A DNA stretch of 64,000 nucleotides from NCBI RefSeq assembly GCF_016757215.1, contig NZ_JAESIY010000008.1, positions 1 through 64,000 on the forward strand, written 5' to 3'. The DNA is from Fulvivirga sediminis. GTDB lineage: Bacteria > Bacteroidota > Bacteroidia > Cytophagales > Cyclobacteriaceae. Shown piece by piece: positions 17,779 to 27,073 of the stretch. The position numbers and the translations under genes were made by a program. The notes beneath the pieces are model-generated. The model saw only the letters and a program-made list of their open reading frames with translations. It had not been told where the DNA came from and did no database searches. How positions within the stretch are numbered: the stretch's first letter is position 1; each line of letters opens with the position of its first letter.

Positions 17779-19308
17779 TTATCTTTCCAGGCCAACTATT
17801 TTGAATAGAACACTTCCTTCTTTGCGTGATCCGTTTAAATTTTGAACTGCAGCGGGATCGGTGAAAGGCATGCCATTAGCTCTTTCCCATCCATGGTTTT
17901 GAGTGATAATAAGGAAGGTGTTTTCTCCGTTATTTACCTCATCAGTAATGTCAATCATACCAGTAAGCTCCCACATAGAAGATGTGTTTCCGTACCCTAA
18001 AGCAGCGGCTGTTACCTGATCGCATTCCAGTACTACTTTTAATTCACCAGTATTGATATTATATTGATACAGGTAAGGGTAATGATCTGCTGCACTTTTT
18101 ATTCCAGCGTAGCCATTAGGATCTTCCTGAATATATACGAAGTTTTCAGTTACCAGCACGTTATCAGGACTGTGGAATGAGGCAGCTTTTGCATTTTCGT
18201 CTGTAATGCCTTTGTCTCCATCTAAGATACAGGTTAATGTGCCTGCGCCAGTAGGATCTGAGTCGTTCATAACTAGCTTGTAAACCCTGCCAGTTCTAGA
18301 CCCTTTATCTAATAAATCTGGTTTGTTTCTGCCAGTAACAGCAAAGTAAACTTCTCTTTCGTTAGCCGCAGTACCTTTTCTCCAGTCAATGTCTTCAAGC
18401 CTGGCAAAGCCCATAACACCTTTGTCTTTGGCTTCTATATCCAGATCATTGAGAGACTTTTGCATTAACTCTACAAATTCTATGTTGTAAGCCTTACCTT
18501 CTTCCATATCCATTTCATAGGTAACGTCTGTGTCAGTAACTTTTAGTCCATAAAGCTTACCTCCAGCAAGATCTCCTCTGTTACCTACATACATACCTAA
18601 TTGTCCTGAAGGAACCGAGTTGTTGCTATCATCATCGCCAATTAAAACCACGGTTTTGTCAGAGTAAGCATTTTTTCCTAGTACCACAGCATTTTCAGTG
18701 TTCCATTGTCCCATAGCTGTAAGTATCCAGGCGGCGCTGGCATCAGAAACTCTTTTGTAAGGGTCGGTGGCGAAAACACCTTGAGAGTTTCCATCCCATT
18801 CTCCACCGGAAAGGTAAAGAGGCCCGAAGCCATGAGTAGCAGGCATTACCAGGTTTCCTGAGCACTGGGCGGTGCCACCCGTGGCATTGCTGTTAAGTAT
18901 ATATTCGCCTGTAACTGGTTTTAAATCACTATTCAGTCGTATTCTCGCAATAGAATAATCGGCTTCTATGTTGTTAATTAAGGTGAAAGTGCCGTCTTTT
19001 TCAGCTATAAGTCCGGCCCCGTCGGCCATACTTCCGTAAACAAAGCTTGGTGAGCTAGGAAGAGTATCTTCCGAGCTTAATACTACGCTCACTTTTATGT
19101 CGCTGAAATCATTCCAAACTTTTAGGATATTGGCAGGAGTATGGGAGCTTTCTAAGGCCTTAAGAGTGTCTACGTTCGGGGAAACAACCGTAATAGTAGT
19201 GTCATTATTGATTACTTCGGTTACTTCGGTTACTTCATCTTTACAGCTTGAAAGAGCACCCAGAAAAGCAAGGGTTCCCAAAGCCAAGTAATGGTTTGTC
19301 AGTTTCAT
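17779..19308 (-). CDS. PhoX-like (DUF839) beta-propeller lipoprotein
   Basis: 509 residues. The signal peptide ends at lipobox LSSC (residues 19-22), followed by an acidic stretch with a small EVTEVTEV repeat. The body has PhoX-family features: GGTAQCSGNLVMPATHGFGP, AVVLGKNAYSDKTVVLIGDD, EDIDWRKG, REVYFAVTGRN and SFHSPDNVLVTENFVYIQED. PhoX enzymes are Ca/Fe-dependent periplasmic phosphatases, but many DUF839 relatives are uncharacterised, so the activity is uncertain. It is coupled to the peroxidase gene, whose ATG starts one base after this stop. A 9-bp inverted repeat lies just 5' of its start. Confidence 0.7.
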   Translation of the reverse strand: MKLTNHYLALGTLAFLGALSSCKDEVTEVTEVINNDTTITVVSPNVDTLKALESSHTPANILKVWNDFSDIKVSVVLSSEDTLPSSPSFVYGSMADGAGLIAEKDGTFTLINNIEADYSIARIRLNSDLKPVTGEYILNSNATGGTAQCSGNLVMPATHGFGPLYLSGGEWDGNSQGVFATDPYKRVSDASAAWILTAMGQWNTENAVVLGKNAYSDKTVVLIGDDDSNNSVPSGQLGMYVGNRGDLAGGKLYGLKVTDTDVTYEMDMEEGKAYNIEFVELMQKSLNDLDIEAKDKGVMGFARLEDIDWRKGTAANEREVYFAVTGRNKPDLLDKGSRTGRVYKLVMNDSDPTGAGTLTCILDGDKGITDENAKAASFHSPDNVLVTENFVYIQEDPNGYAGIKSAADHYPYLYQYNINTGELKVVLECDQVTAAALGYGNTSSMWELTGMIDITDEVNNGENTFLIITQNHGWERANGMPFTDPAAVQNLNGSRKEGSVLFKIVGLER

Positions 19309-19313
19309 AGATA

Positions 19314-19343
19314 GTTGATTTGTTAAATATGTTGCAAATCAAC
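19314..19343 (-). promoter_or_regulatory. inverted repeat in the leader of the PhoX-like/peroxidase operon
   Basis: A perfect 9-bp inverted repeat GTTGATTTG / CAAATCAAC (19314-19322 and 19335-19343) with a 12-nt spacer, beginning 5 nt upstream of the ATG. It could be a repressor operator or a leader hairpin that hides the start region. No regulator can be named. Confidence 0.45.
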
Positions 19344-19391
19344 TAAATATCCTTTGCCCTATGTTTAACTAAAAAAATAGATTGGGTTAAG

Positions 19392-19429
19392 AAAAAACCA
19401 CATATTAGGCATTTGGTAATATGTGGTTT
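19392..19429 (-). terminator. intrinsic terminator after the AAA+ response regulator
   Basis: A 13-bp stem (19395-19407 and 19417-19429) with a 9-nt loop. Read on the minus strand it is followed by a run of six T (complement of 19392-19397). It lies 37 bp past the response-regulator stop. Confidence 0.8.
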
Positions 19430-19465
19430 ATAGTCTTTTTATCTAAAGATAAAGATAAGATAATA

Positions 19466-20629
19466 TTAGTTCTTGATGTCAGCGTATTTAGCAACTTCAT
19501 CTGCAGTAATAGTGGTTCCAGACATAATTATAAGCCTTTCTACTACATTTCTCAGTTCACGGATGTTACCCGTCCAGTTATGAGATTGAAGAAGAGTAAT
19601 GGCCTCGCTACTGATATCTTTTTGTTTAGAGCCATATTCTACTGCTATGTCGTTTAAGAATTTTTCAACCAAAAGCGGAATATCATCTTTTCGGTCTCTA
19701 AGAGCCGGCACTTTGATAAGAATTACGCTTAATCGGTGATAAAGATCTTCTCTGAATTTATTTTCTGTAATCTCAGATTTGAGGTCTTTATTGGTGGCGG
19801 CTACTATTCTTACATTTACCTTTATTTCTTTATCTCCACCCACTCGGGTGATTTTGTTCTCTTGCAAGGCCCTAAGAACTTTGGCCTGGGCTGAAAGACT
19901 CATGTCACCTATTTCATCTAAAAACAAGGTGCCACCATTGGCTTGTTCAAATTTGCCTATTCTCTGCTTTACCGCAGAGGTAAAGGCGCCTTTCTCATGT
20001 CCAAAAAGCTCACTTTCTATCAGTTCAGAGGGTATAGCAGCGCAATTTACTTCCACTAATGGCCCTTTAGATCGGTTGCTCTTCTCATGTAGCCATTTGG
20101 CTACTAATTCCTTACCTGTTCCGTTTTCTCCTGTTACGAGTACTCGGGCTTCGGTAGGAGCCACTTTTTCAATAGTTTCTTTTACCTGCGAAATAGCTTC
20201 TGATTCTCCCACTATATCAAAGGTTTTTGATATTTTCTTTTTAAGCACCTTAGTTTCGTTTACCAAGGTAGATTTATCAAGCGCATTTCTCAAAGTAACT
20301 AAAAGGCGATTGAGATCTGGTGGTTTTTGAATAAAGTCATAGGCGCCTTTTTTAGTAGCTTCTACGGCTGTTTCAATGGTGCCGTGTGCGCTAATCATAA
20401 TAAAAGGGGTTTCTATACCTTGCTCTGCAGCTTTCTCTAATACTTCTAAGCCATCCATTTTAGGCATTTTTATATCGCATAGAGCCGCGTCAAATTTATC
20501 TTTACTCAGTTTTTTTAATCCTTCTTCGCCGTTTTTAGCTTCGTCTACATCATAGTTTTCATACTCTAAAATTTCTTTTAGCGTATTTCTGATGCTTTGC
20601 TCATCATCAATGATTAATATTTTAGGCAT
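19466..20629 (-). CDS. NtrC-type AAA+ response regulator lacking a DNA-binding domain
   Basis: 387 residues from ATG 20629. The receiver domain (1-120) has phospho-acceptor D52 in CDIKMPKMDG. The AAA+ sigma-54 activator domain follows (Walker A GENGTGKE, Walker B GGTLFLDEIGD). The sigma-54 contact loop reads GAFTSA rather than GAFTGA. The protein ends at NIRELRNVVERLIIMSG plus ~15 residues, so the usual Fis-type HTH is missing; no continuation exists before the terminator. HTH-less NtrC proteins are known and probably act from solution or through partners. The frame is open to 20689, but ATG 20629 starts the receiver fold properly. Confidence 0.9.
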   Translation of the reverse strand: MPKILIIDDEQSIRNTLKEILEYENYDVDEAKNGEEGLKKLSKDKFDAALCDIKMPKMDGLEVLEKAAEQGIETPFIMISAHGTIETAVEATKKGAYDFIQKPPDLNRLLVTLRNALDKSTLVNETKVLKKKISKTFDIVGESEAISQVKETIEKVAPTEARVLVTGENGTGKELVAKWLHEKSNRSKGPLVEVNCAAIPSELIESELFGHEKGAFTSAVKQRIGKFEQANGGTLFLDEIGDMSLSAQAKVLRALQENKITRVGGDKEIKVNVRIVAATNKDLKSEITENKFREDLYHRLSVILIKVPALRDRKDDIPLLVEKFLNDIAVEYGSKQKDISSEAITLLQSHNWTGNIRELRNVVERLIIMSGTTITADEVAKYADIKN

Positions 20630-20648
20630 AATGGGGTAGTTAAAAATT

Positions 20649-20693
20649 AGCAATGCCACCATTTCATATAATAAAAGAAATGATGGCATTGCT
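20649..20693 (-). terminator. intrinsic terminator of rnpB
   Basis: A 17-bp stem with one wobble (20649-20665 and 20677-20693) and an 11-nt loop, followed on the minus strand by AATTTTT. It lies just downstream of the RNase P RNA 3' end and upstream of the response regulator, so it probably insulates the two. Confidence 0.7.
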
Positions 20694-20709
20694 AAAATAA
20701 GAAAAAAAT

Positions 20710-21085
20710 ATAAGCCTATAAGCCGGGTTCTGTTCCTGAAAGTTCAGGCCCTTATCATTTATCTAGCCGCAGCATCGCTGCTACGATCTATCGATCTACC
20801 CGTTACATCTCTATAAAAGAGCCAGACGGGCCGCCTGACTGCCCGGAGGCATATGCAACTTATTTGATCTTTCAGCTCGTAAGGTTTACCGTGCCCCCGC
20901 AGTTACCATTGGGGCGGTGAGCTCTTACCTCGCCTTTTCACCTTTTCCCTGTTTGCACAAGGTAGTTTGTTTTCTGTGGCACTGTCTGTACTCCTCCAAA
21001 GAGAAGCCCTTCCCGTTAGGAAGTACGATGCCCTATGCTGCCCGGACTTTCCTCTTCAATTAAATGAAGCGATAAGGCGGCTTAC
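20710..21085 (-). ncRNA. rnpB: RNase P RNA (bacterial type A)
   Basis: On the minus strand the region contains the signature GAGGAAAGTCCGGGC near the 5' end (P4/CR I), then an AGGGAAAAGGTG-type segment, and the 3' segment ACAGAACCCGGCTTATAGGC. The 5' TAAGCC pairs with GGCTTA at the 3' end (P1). The length, about 375 nt, fits a type A RNase P RNA, the catalytic RNA of tRNA 5' maturation. Ends are estimated to within a few nt. A TAnnTTTG promoter element lies just upstream and a hairpin terminator downstream. Confidence 0.95.
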
Positions 21086-21093
21086 ATTTATTG

Positions 21094-21101
21094 CAAAAGT
21101 A
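21094..21101 (-). promoter_or_regulatory. -7 element of the rnpB promoter
   Basis: On the minus strand TACTTTTG matches TAnnTTTG. It ends about 8-9 nt before the estimated rnpB 5' end, the expected spacing to a transcription start. No clear TTTG -33 box is present at 19-21 nt. Confidence 0.55.
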
Positions 21102-21146
21102 AGTACAAATTAATTAATAGTAGAGTTTTTTCTATAAAGTGAAGTT

Positions 21147-21545
21147 TTAGTGTATATCTTCTCCAGTGAGTTTATATTCATATTCATCTGCTACATTAGC
21201 TACTTCCTGAATAATCTCTTTCAGGATTTCTTCTGTGGCACTGTCCACAAAACTGGCAGCTTCGACATGGATGTATTCATCAGAAATGACGAAGCGTGAA
21301 TGGTTCAGATTCGCATTTTCTTCCAATAGCGCTTTTAAGTTCATTTTAGGTTCGTACAGGCATACTTTAGAAATGAACTCTATGCTTAGCTGGTCGAACC
21401 TGGGGCTGTATTTTAACTTACCGAGTACCGTTTGAAAGCGGTCATCAGCCAGAGGTACTATAATGATGGAAGTTTTGCTGTCATATTCTGAATATTCCCC
21501 ACCTATCTCTTCAGCATAAGTTTGCATAAATGCGTTTAAATCCAT
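21147..21545 (-). CDS. hypothetical protein, YbjN/secretion-chaperone-like fold possible
   Basis: 132 residues from ATG 21545 (a TTG two codons upstream is less likely). It is acidic, cytoplasmic and without membrane segments. The pattern of an N-terminal helix, a strand with TSIIIVPLADDRFQTVLGKL, a second strand with LSIEFISKVCLYEP, a NLKALLEENANLNHSRF segment and a C-terminal helix resembles YbjN or type III secretion chaperone folds. That is a weak, pattern-level resemblance. It is not clearly in an operon; rnpB follows on the same strand. Confidence 0.6.
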   Translation of the reverse strand: MDLNAFMQTYAEEIGGEYSEYDSKTSIIIVPLADDRFQTVLGKLKYSPRFDQLSIEFISKVCLYEPKMNLKALLEENANLNHSRFVISDEYIHVEAASFVDSATEEILKEIIQEVANVADEYEYKLTGEDIH

Positions 21546-21594
21546 ATTCAAATATTTTTTAGTTGGTATGCTGAATTTATGAAAAAAAAAGTTT

Positions 21595-22476
21595 TTAATA
21601 GAAAAAATGAAATTTTAATTCATCATCTCTCATCTCTAATGACGGGGCAGGTATGTGGATCGTGTTTACCAGATAGATAAGCGTATTTACCACTTTTGAG
21701 CGCGATTCGTATTCGCTTAAGTCAAGATCAATACTTAGCAAGTACCTTCTTTGTGGGTTAAACCCCATTTCTAAGTTCTGATCTTTATTAGCATAGATCA
21801 TATCAGTAGTGCCGTAGCCTGCAGCTACATTAAGCCATTTAGGAAAAGGGCTTTTAATGAATTTGGACAAATTGAATGAGAACCAGTAGGTCTGTCCGTT
21901 ATAGTCTTTGAGTATTTGTTCTGAAAGGTTGCTGCCCAGTAGTTCTGGTCGTAGATCGGGGTAGTGGGTGATGCGGAAGGAAAATTTAGGATGAATACGA
22001 ATTTCATCCCATAGCTTTTGCTGGCCAACGTAGAATAAGGTACCAGCACTGTTGGCAATAGCATCGCCATAAGAGGCTCCGTATTCGGCAGAAAATCCAT
22101 CAAAAACTTCAATAGAAGTCATTACTAGGGTAGTGGCTAGTGCGCTCCATAGTATTGACTTATTTTTGCCTAAACCTGCCCAGTGCAAAATTCTGTCTCC
22201 GCCTGAGGTAAGGTGGAATGCGCTATAAAAATGCCCAAATTTATCGACCTGATTCCACTCTTTATTATCATTGAAAAAATGAAAGCTTTCTCTTTCATAA
22301 TCAGAATACCAGAGATGATTAAGCCCTATCATAGAAACAGTATAGGCTCCTGCCGATGTTATAATTAGTGGTTTGAGTCTTTTTTGTTGTTTAAGGCTGT
22401 CTTGTGCGAGACTGTTATAACTAACAAGTGAAAGTACCAGCAAGGCAATGGTTTTATTCCATGGCGTCATCTTCAT
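21595..22476 (-). CDS. DUF2279 outer-envelope protein (YfiM-like)
   Basis: 293 residues with an SPI signal peptide ending near LAQDS (residues 8-25). It shows the DUF2279 pattern: ITSAGAYTVSMIGLNHLWYS, KEWNQVDKFGHFYSAFHLTS, LWSALATTLVMTSIEVFDGF and YGASYGDAIANSAGTLFY. The C-terminal part has strand-like segments ending KFHFFY, suggesting an outer-membrane location. The function is unknown. It starts inside the last codons of tamB (23-nt overlap), so the two are translationally coupled and may share an envelope role. Confidence 0.78.
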   Translation of the reverse strand: MKMTPWNKTIALLVLSLVSYNSLAQDSLKQQKRLKPLIITSAGAYTVSMIGLNHLWYSDYERESFHFFNDNKEWNQVDKFGHFYSAFHLTSGGDRILHWAGLGKNKSILWSALATTLVMTSIEVFDGFSAEYGASYGDAIANSAGTLFYVGQQKLWDEIRIHPKFSFRITHYPDLRPELLGSNLSEQILKDYNGQTYWFSFNLSKFIKSPFPKWLNVAAGYGTTDMIYANKDQNLEMGFNPQRRYLLSIDLDLSEYESRSKVVNTLIYLVNTIHIPAPSLEMRDDELKFHFFY

Positions 22477-25400
22477 TTCTTATTCCTTCTTTGTTTACGC
22501 TGTTTTGGGTGTTCTGAGAGTGGTCTTCTTGCTGTTGTTGGTTCTTCTCTTCTTCCTCTTCCTCCTGATTTTTTTGAGCTTCCTTTTTCTTTTTAAATAG
22601 ATCTTTTAGTTGATCAAAGCTCTGGGTATGGGTAATGCTAAAACCCGTGGTGATGGTATTTCTATTTTCATCTGTAGGGTCTATAGGGTTATAATTGGTT
22701 CGGTTATACATTTTAGCTTTGAACTTGCCATCTGGAGTGAGTAGGTACTCCAGGGTCCAGTCTCCGGCTATACTGGAGATGTCAGTGCGGTTTTCCTGAT
22801 TGGTGAAGCCTCCATTTCGTGTTACTCGCAGCCTACCATCTAAAAAGGTGTAGCTCAGGCGTAGTTGAAAAGTATTGTAAGCTTCTTCATCCATTTTATC
22901 AAAATCTACATCTAGGTCAATTTCCAGGTTCTCGTCTACTTGGGTTATCCAGTAGCTGAGCTGGTTAGAGAGTAGCTCACTCACACTACTGGTTATGGAG
23001 CCACCGGTGTTAAATGATTGGAGCGGGGAGAAGCGCCGGAGCACAATGAGACTAAATACTTGTCTTTTTAGCTCCTGCTCATCTATGCTATTTTTAAATT
23101 TTAAAAACTCGAATTCTAAATCTACATCTGGTCGCTCCGCTACCTTTATGTTTCTTGGCAGATTGCTGGTGAGTATATCAAAATTGACCATAGGAGAAAG
23201 AAGAGGACCATCAATATCCAGATATACTTTTACAGGGTATTTTCTTTTAATCTCTACCACATCTTCATATACTGAATCAGCTTCTTGTTGTATTAGCAAA
23301 GGAAGGAATGAGGCCAGCTGATTATAGGTGGCTTTTATATCAAGAATACCAGCGTAAGGATCGCCATACCAAGAGATTTTACTATTAGGTAGTATTTCAA
23401 ATTCTTTATTGATAATGCTATAAAGGGTGAAGTTATAGCCTCCTTCTTGGATAAGGAAGTCACCAAACATATTGAAATCTCCTTTAGTATCTATTTGTAG
23501 TTTAATGTCACCATTTCCTCTACCTCTGATAATGTCACCTGATTTTATGTCAAATATAATCTCACAATAAGCGTCAGGGGTGAGGTTGAGGTCAAAGTTT
23601 AGCTTGAGGCCTTTGAGGTCTATCTTACCTACATTGTTGATCTCTTGAACCTTGGTGGTATCATTAAAATCAACAAAATGAATATATTCTTCTTTTTCAA
23701 TGCTTTCAGAATCTCCAATTGGTATAAAAATGCGGGTTCCTTTTTCACTGGTGGCCTGAGCGTTGATAGTCATGTTGTTAATAGGCCCAATGAAATCTAT
23801 TTTTCCTGTGGCTATTCCGGTGCCATAGAAAAGCTTATTATCTGTGCTTGTGGTGTTGAGCACCATAAAGTTGTTTAGGTTTCCTTTCAGGTCAATAGCA
23901 AAGTCTTTAAAATCTGTATGAGAGAAGTATCCGCTTAAGACGGCATTTTCATTACGGACGTCTTTTACGTTTACATTTTCAAAACCAATTTTATCTTTTT
24001 CAAAGTAAAAACCACCAGCCAGAGAGTAATTGGTGTTAAGGTAGTTGACGTGGAGGCTCGCATTTTCTATATTCCCTCTGCCTTTAAAAATAGGATGGTA
24101 AGGTGTTCCGGTAACCGTGATGTGTCCTGTTACAGTACCATCTATCTTAGTGAAATAATCGTTTATAAAGGGTTCGAGGGCGTTAAGTTCTGTTTTATTC
24201 AAATCAGCATTGAGTCTCAGCGGATCTAATTCATCATCAGGAGAGTAATAACCTGCCAGGGAGAGAATATTTTTGCCTAAGCGCCTAACGCTCATTTTTA
24301 TATTGAACAGTTTTAGTTCATTGTTCCAAGTGTTATGTCCTTCAATATCACCTATTAGAAATTTATCAATGGAGAAATCTTCAATCTCTACGTCGCTCTC
24401 TATGCGCATATCTTCGTAGTAATTCTGGATATCTGCATGACCATTTACTGTGCCTGCCAGGTTTTTTGATAAGATGGAATTGATATTTTCGATTTCTACG
24501 CTGTCTATTTTTAAAGAGAGTATTTCATCAGGATTATGAGATATTTTTCCATCTAATGAAATGCTTTGGAAATCATTAAAAATCCGAAGGCCTTCAATGG
24601 TGATTTCATCATTAATAATGGAAATGATATTGGTTTTATCTAGCTCCCAGCTTTTATCAAGTATCTTAAGGTCTGAAGGCAGAAGCCTGAGCTGTGTTTC
24701 GTCTTGCTTGAAATCAACAGATCCAAAAAGACGTGCGTAGTTAGCATATTTAACCTGATCGATGTCAAACTCAAAGTCGATATGGTTTTTATTCCAAATC
24801 GCTTCCATGATCATATCTCTGGTTTCTATTCCTGAAAGTACCTGGTTTTGTGAGTTGATGTAGCCCATGGCTAATACATTGGTGCTATCAGAAATTTTAG
24901 ATATGTTGAACTGCAATTCGGAGTTTACGAAAGTATCATCTTTATAGGTTAAGGTGTCTATTTGCGAGTTAATAGCTAAGATAGATGTGTACCCACCAGT
25001 GATATTTCCTGTAATAGGTTGCATGTTAGAAATATACAGGTCTGACGAAAATAAGGATAGAATGGGGTTGGGATCTTTGATGTCTATATTGTACTCTAAG
25101 CGATAGTCTTTTCGGTTTGATGATGACTTACGTGCGTAATAATTTTTAATAGCCTTTCGATCATTTTGTAAGTTGAGTTTATATTCTTTAATAAGGGTTT
25201 TGAAGTCATCATATACAGCTGTAAAATCAAAAACTCCATTTACTTTGGCGTCTACCAGGTTGGTTTCAAGAGTTACTTGCCTTACTCCCTGTTTTTTCTC
25301 TGATATAATTTGAAGAGAGTCTACATATAATGACTGACCATTGTAAATTACTTGTGAGTGATACAAGTCCGCCAGACCAGTAATGCTATCCAGTTGCAAG

Positions 25401-27058
25401 CCGCGAGCGTTTATGTTAATCTGGCTTTGGATAAATAAATCTTGTCCTGAAATGTTAAGTGGTTTCAGGAAGGCAGTATCTAACTTGGCTTCTACGTTAA
25501 ATATATTAATACCCTTTCTAAGATCAATAGAGCCAGTAGTAGTAAGCTTAAGATTAGGGTCTTTAATTTCCATATAGCCCTGAAAGAACTCCTTGGCAAA
25601 TCTGGCATCTGTGGTTATGTCACTATATTCATAATTGTTAATGCCTATATAATCGATATGCCCGTTGAGATCAAAATCTGCATCTTCAAGAGTAAAGCCT
25701 CTTCCTTTTATTTTACCTTTAAGGGTCACCTTTTGGAGTAATGAATTGCCTGTGTAACCTCCCACGTTAAAGTCTTGCATAATTAAGGTTCCACTGTAGT
25801 CCGATTGGTTAATGTCCTCTTCTATCTTTAGGTTAATGTCAGAGGTAATGCGACCATATTTACTAAAAAAGTCTCCTTTAGCCACAAAGTCATTGGGAAA
25901 ACCTAAAAACTCAGCATTGAAGCTTACTCTGTCAAAAGGGCGAAGGCGATTATAGGTCTTGGTCTTCATATAGCTTTTAAGGTCAGTGGTTTTTACATAA
26001 GAGTTAGTTAAATCGAAATTGATGAAGGTTTCAGCTAAGTTAGGTAGGCCGTCCATCCTTATTTTTCCCTTAAGGGCGGTGCCTTCGCCAAATTTAAGAA
26101 GCGCATCGTTTAGGGTGAATGATATTACTTTGCCTCTGAAAGTACCACTGAGTTGATAAATGTCCTGTATTTTTCGCATATCGGGAGCGAAAAGTGCCAA
26201 GTCAGACGAATGGATGATGGAATTATTCAGGTGGCCACTGATTTTGACTTTATGATTAAAATCATTCAAATCAAGAGTACTGTTGTATTTAAATATTACA
26301 GTGTCTCTTATAGTGCTGTTTCCGATTTTAGTGTTGATACCCAGAAACTCCATAGCACTTTGGCTAACACGATATGTAGTAGTGAGCTCTTTCACCTTGA
26401 GTTGGGTGAGACTGTCATTGAGAGATAGTTTTTCTACATGAAACTCAATCGTGTCTGCAATGGCATTGAATTGGCTAAATTCTCCATTGATATTTGCTAG
26501 TGTGAAATGATAATAATCAAACCCGTTAGTGATAGTGTCTCTGCCCGGATCTGAATATGAGAAAGTTGAATTTTGAAGTGTAATATGGTCCGATGACAAT
26601 ATTACTCGCCTTCCAGATTGCTGCGTGGCCTGAGCTCTTAACCTTCTGATTAGTTCATTGATATTGAGTGTTTCAAGAGTATCATTGACCAAGATTTTGG
26701 TTAAGAATACATTGGCGCCTGTCAGGGTTATGTTGTCTACTTTATGATTTTCCTTGTTGAGTAGATTTTTAAGATTAAAATCAATTTCAATTTCATCAGC
26801 ATGGATAAGGTCATTGTTTTCAAGGTCTATTACGTGGAGGTTGTTGATCTGAATTTCGTCGAACCAATTCACATAAAGTCGGCCTATGGACAGTTTATAG
26901 CCGGTAAGTTCGGAATAATGCTCAGAGATATAGCTTACCAGTTTGGTTTGGATATAGGGGAACTGTATTGCGCCAGCTGCTATGACCAATAGGAGAAAAA
27001 CTGAGAGTATAAGCCAAAGTATTGTCTTAACTATACGTTTTTTAATAACTTGCGCCAA
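22454..27058 (-). CDS. tamB: translocation and assembly module protein TamB
   Basis: 1534 residues. An N-terminal membrane anchor (residues 12-30, LWLILSVFLLLVIAAGAIQ) is followed by a very long beta-strand-rich AsmA/TamB periplasmic region. The C-terminal DUF490 domain spans about residues 1050-1440 (NNMTINAQATSEKGTRIFIP, GDFNMFGDFLIQEGGYNFTL, GDPYAGILDIKATYNQLASF). The last ~45 residues are Glu/Gln-rich. TamB-like proteins bridge inner and outer membranes and take part in outer-membrane protein assembly and lipid transport. The start is TTG: an in-frame stop at 27065-27067 leaves only a few codons upstream and no ATG or GTG is available. Confidence 0.88.
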   Translation of the reverse strand: MAQVIKKRIVKTILWLILSVFLLLVIAAGAIQFPYIQTKLVSYISEHYSELTGYKLSIGRLYVNWFDEIQINNLHVIDLENNDLIHADEIEIDFNLKNLLNKENHKVDNITLTGANVFLTKILVNDTLETLNINELIRRLRAQATQQSGRRVILSSDHITLQNSTFSYSDPGRDTITNGFDYYHFTLANINGEFSQFNAIADTIEFHVEKLSLNDSLTQLKVKELTTTYRVSQSAMEFLGINTKIGNSTIRDTVIFKYNSTLDLNDFNHKVKISGHLNNSIIHSSDLALFAPDMRKIQDIYQLSGTFRGKVISFTLNDALLKFGEGTALKGKIRMDGLPNLAETFINFDLTNSYVKTTDLKSYMKTKTYNRLRPFDRVSFNAEFLGFPNDFVAKGDFFSKYGRITSDINLKIEEDINQSDYSGTLIMQDFNVGGYTGNSLLQKVTLKGKIKGRGFTLEDADFDLNGHIDYIGINNYEYSDITTDARFAKEFFQGYMEIKDPNLKLTTTGSIDLRKGINIFNVEAKLDTAFLKPLNISGQDLFIQSQININARGLQLDSITGLADLYHSQVIYNGQSLYVDSLQIISEKKQGVRQVTLETNLVDAKVNGVFDFTAVYDDFKTLIKEYKLNLQNDRKAIKNYYARKSSSNRKDYRLEYNIDIKDPNPILSLFSSDLYISNMQPITGNITGGYTSILAINSQIDTLTYKDDTFVNSELQFNISKISDSTNVLAMGYINSQNQVLSGIETRDMIMEAIWNKNHIDFEFDIDQVKYANYARLFGSVDFKQDETQLRLLPSDLKILDKSWELDKTNIISIINDEITIEGLRIFNDFQSISLDGKISHNPDEILSLKIDSVEIENINSILSKNLAGTVNGHADIQNYYEDMRIESDVEIEDFSIDKFLIGDIEGHNTWNNELKLFNIKMSVRRLGKNILSLAGYYSPDDELDPLRLNADLNKTELNALEPFINDYFTKIDGTVTGHITVTGTPYHPIFKGRGNIENASLHVNYLNTNYSLAGGFYFEKDKIGFENVNVKDVRNENAVLSGYFSHTDFKDFAIDLKGNLNNFMVLNTTSTDNKLFYGTGIATGKIDFIGPINNMTINAQATSEKGTRIFIPIGDSESIEKEEYIHFVDFNDTTKVQEINNVGKIDLKGLKLNFDLNLTPDAYCEIIFDIKSGDIIRGRGNGDIKLQIDTKGDFNMFGDFLIQEGGYNFTLYSIINKEFEILPNSKISWYGDPYAGILDIKATYNQLASFLPLLIQQEADSVYEDVVEIKRKYPVKVYLDIDGPLLSPMVNFDILTSNLPRNIKVAERPDVDLEFEFLKFKNSIDEQELKRQVFSLIVLRRFSPLQSFNTGGSITSSVSELLSNQLSYWITQVDENLEIDLDVDFDKMDEEAYNTFQLRLSYTFLDGRLRVTRNGGFTNQENRTDISSIAGDWTLEYLLTPDGKFKAKMYNRTNYNPIDPTDENRNTITTGFSITHTQSFDQLKDLFKKKKEAQKNQEEEEEEKNQQQQEDHSQNTQNSVNKEGIRNEDDAME

Positions 27059-27073
27059 ATTTGATTATTGAAA

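Noticed and set aside
19779-20330. Plus-strand 183-codon frame opposite the response regulator
   Set aside because: It is the antisense shadow of the AAA+ domain; no own start signal or homology.
20630-20689. 20-residue extension of the AAA+ response regulator
   Set aside because: It overlaps the rnpB terminator hairpin, and the receiver domain begins normally at ATG 20629.
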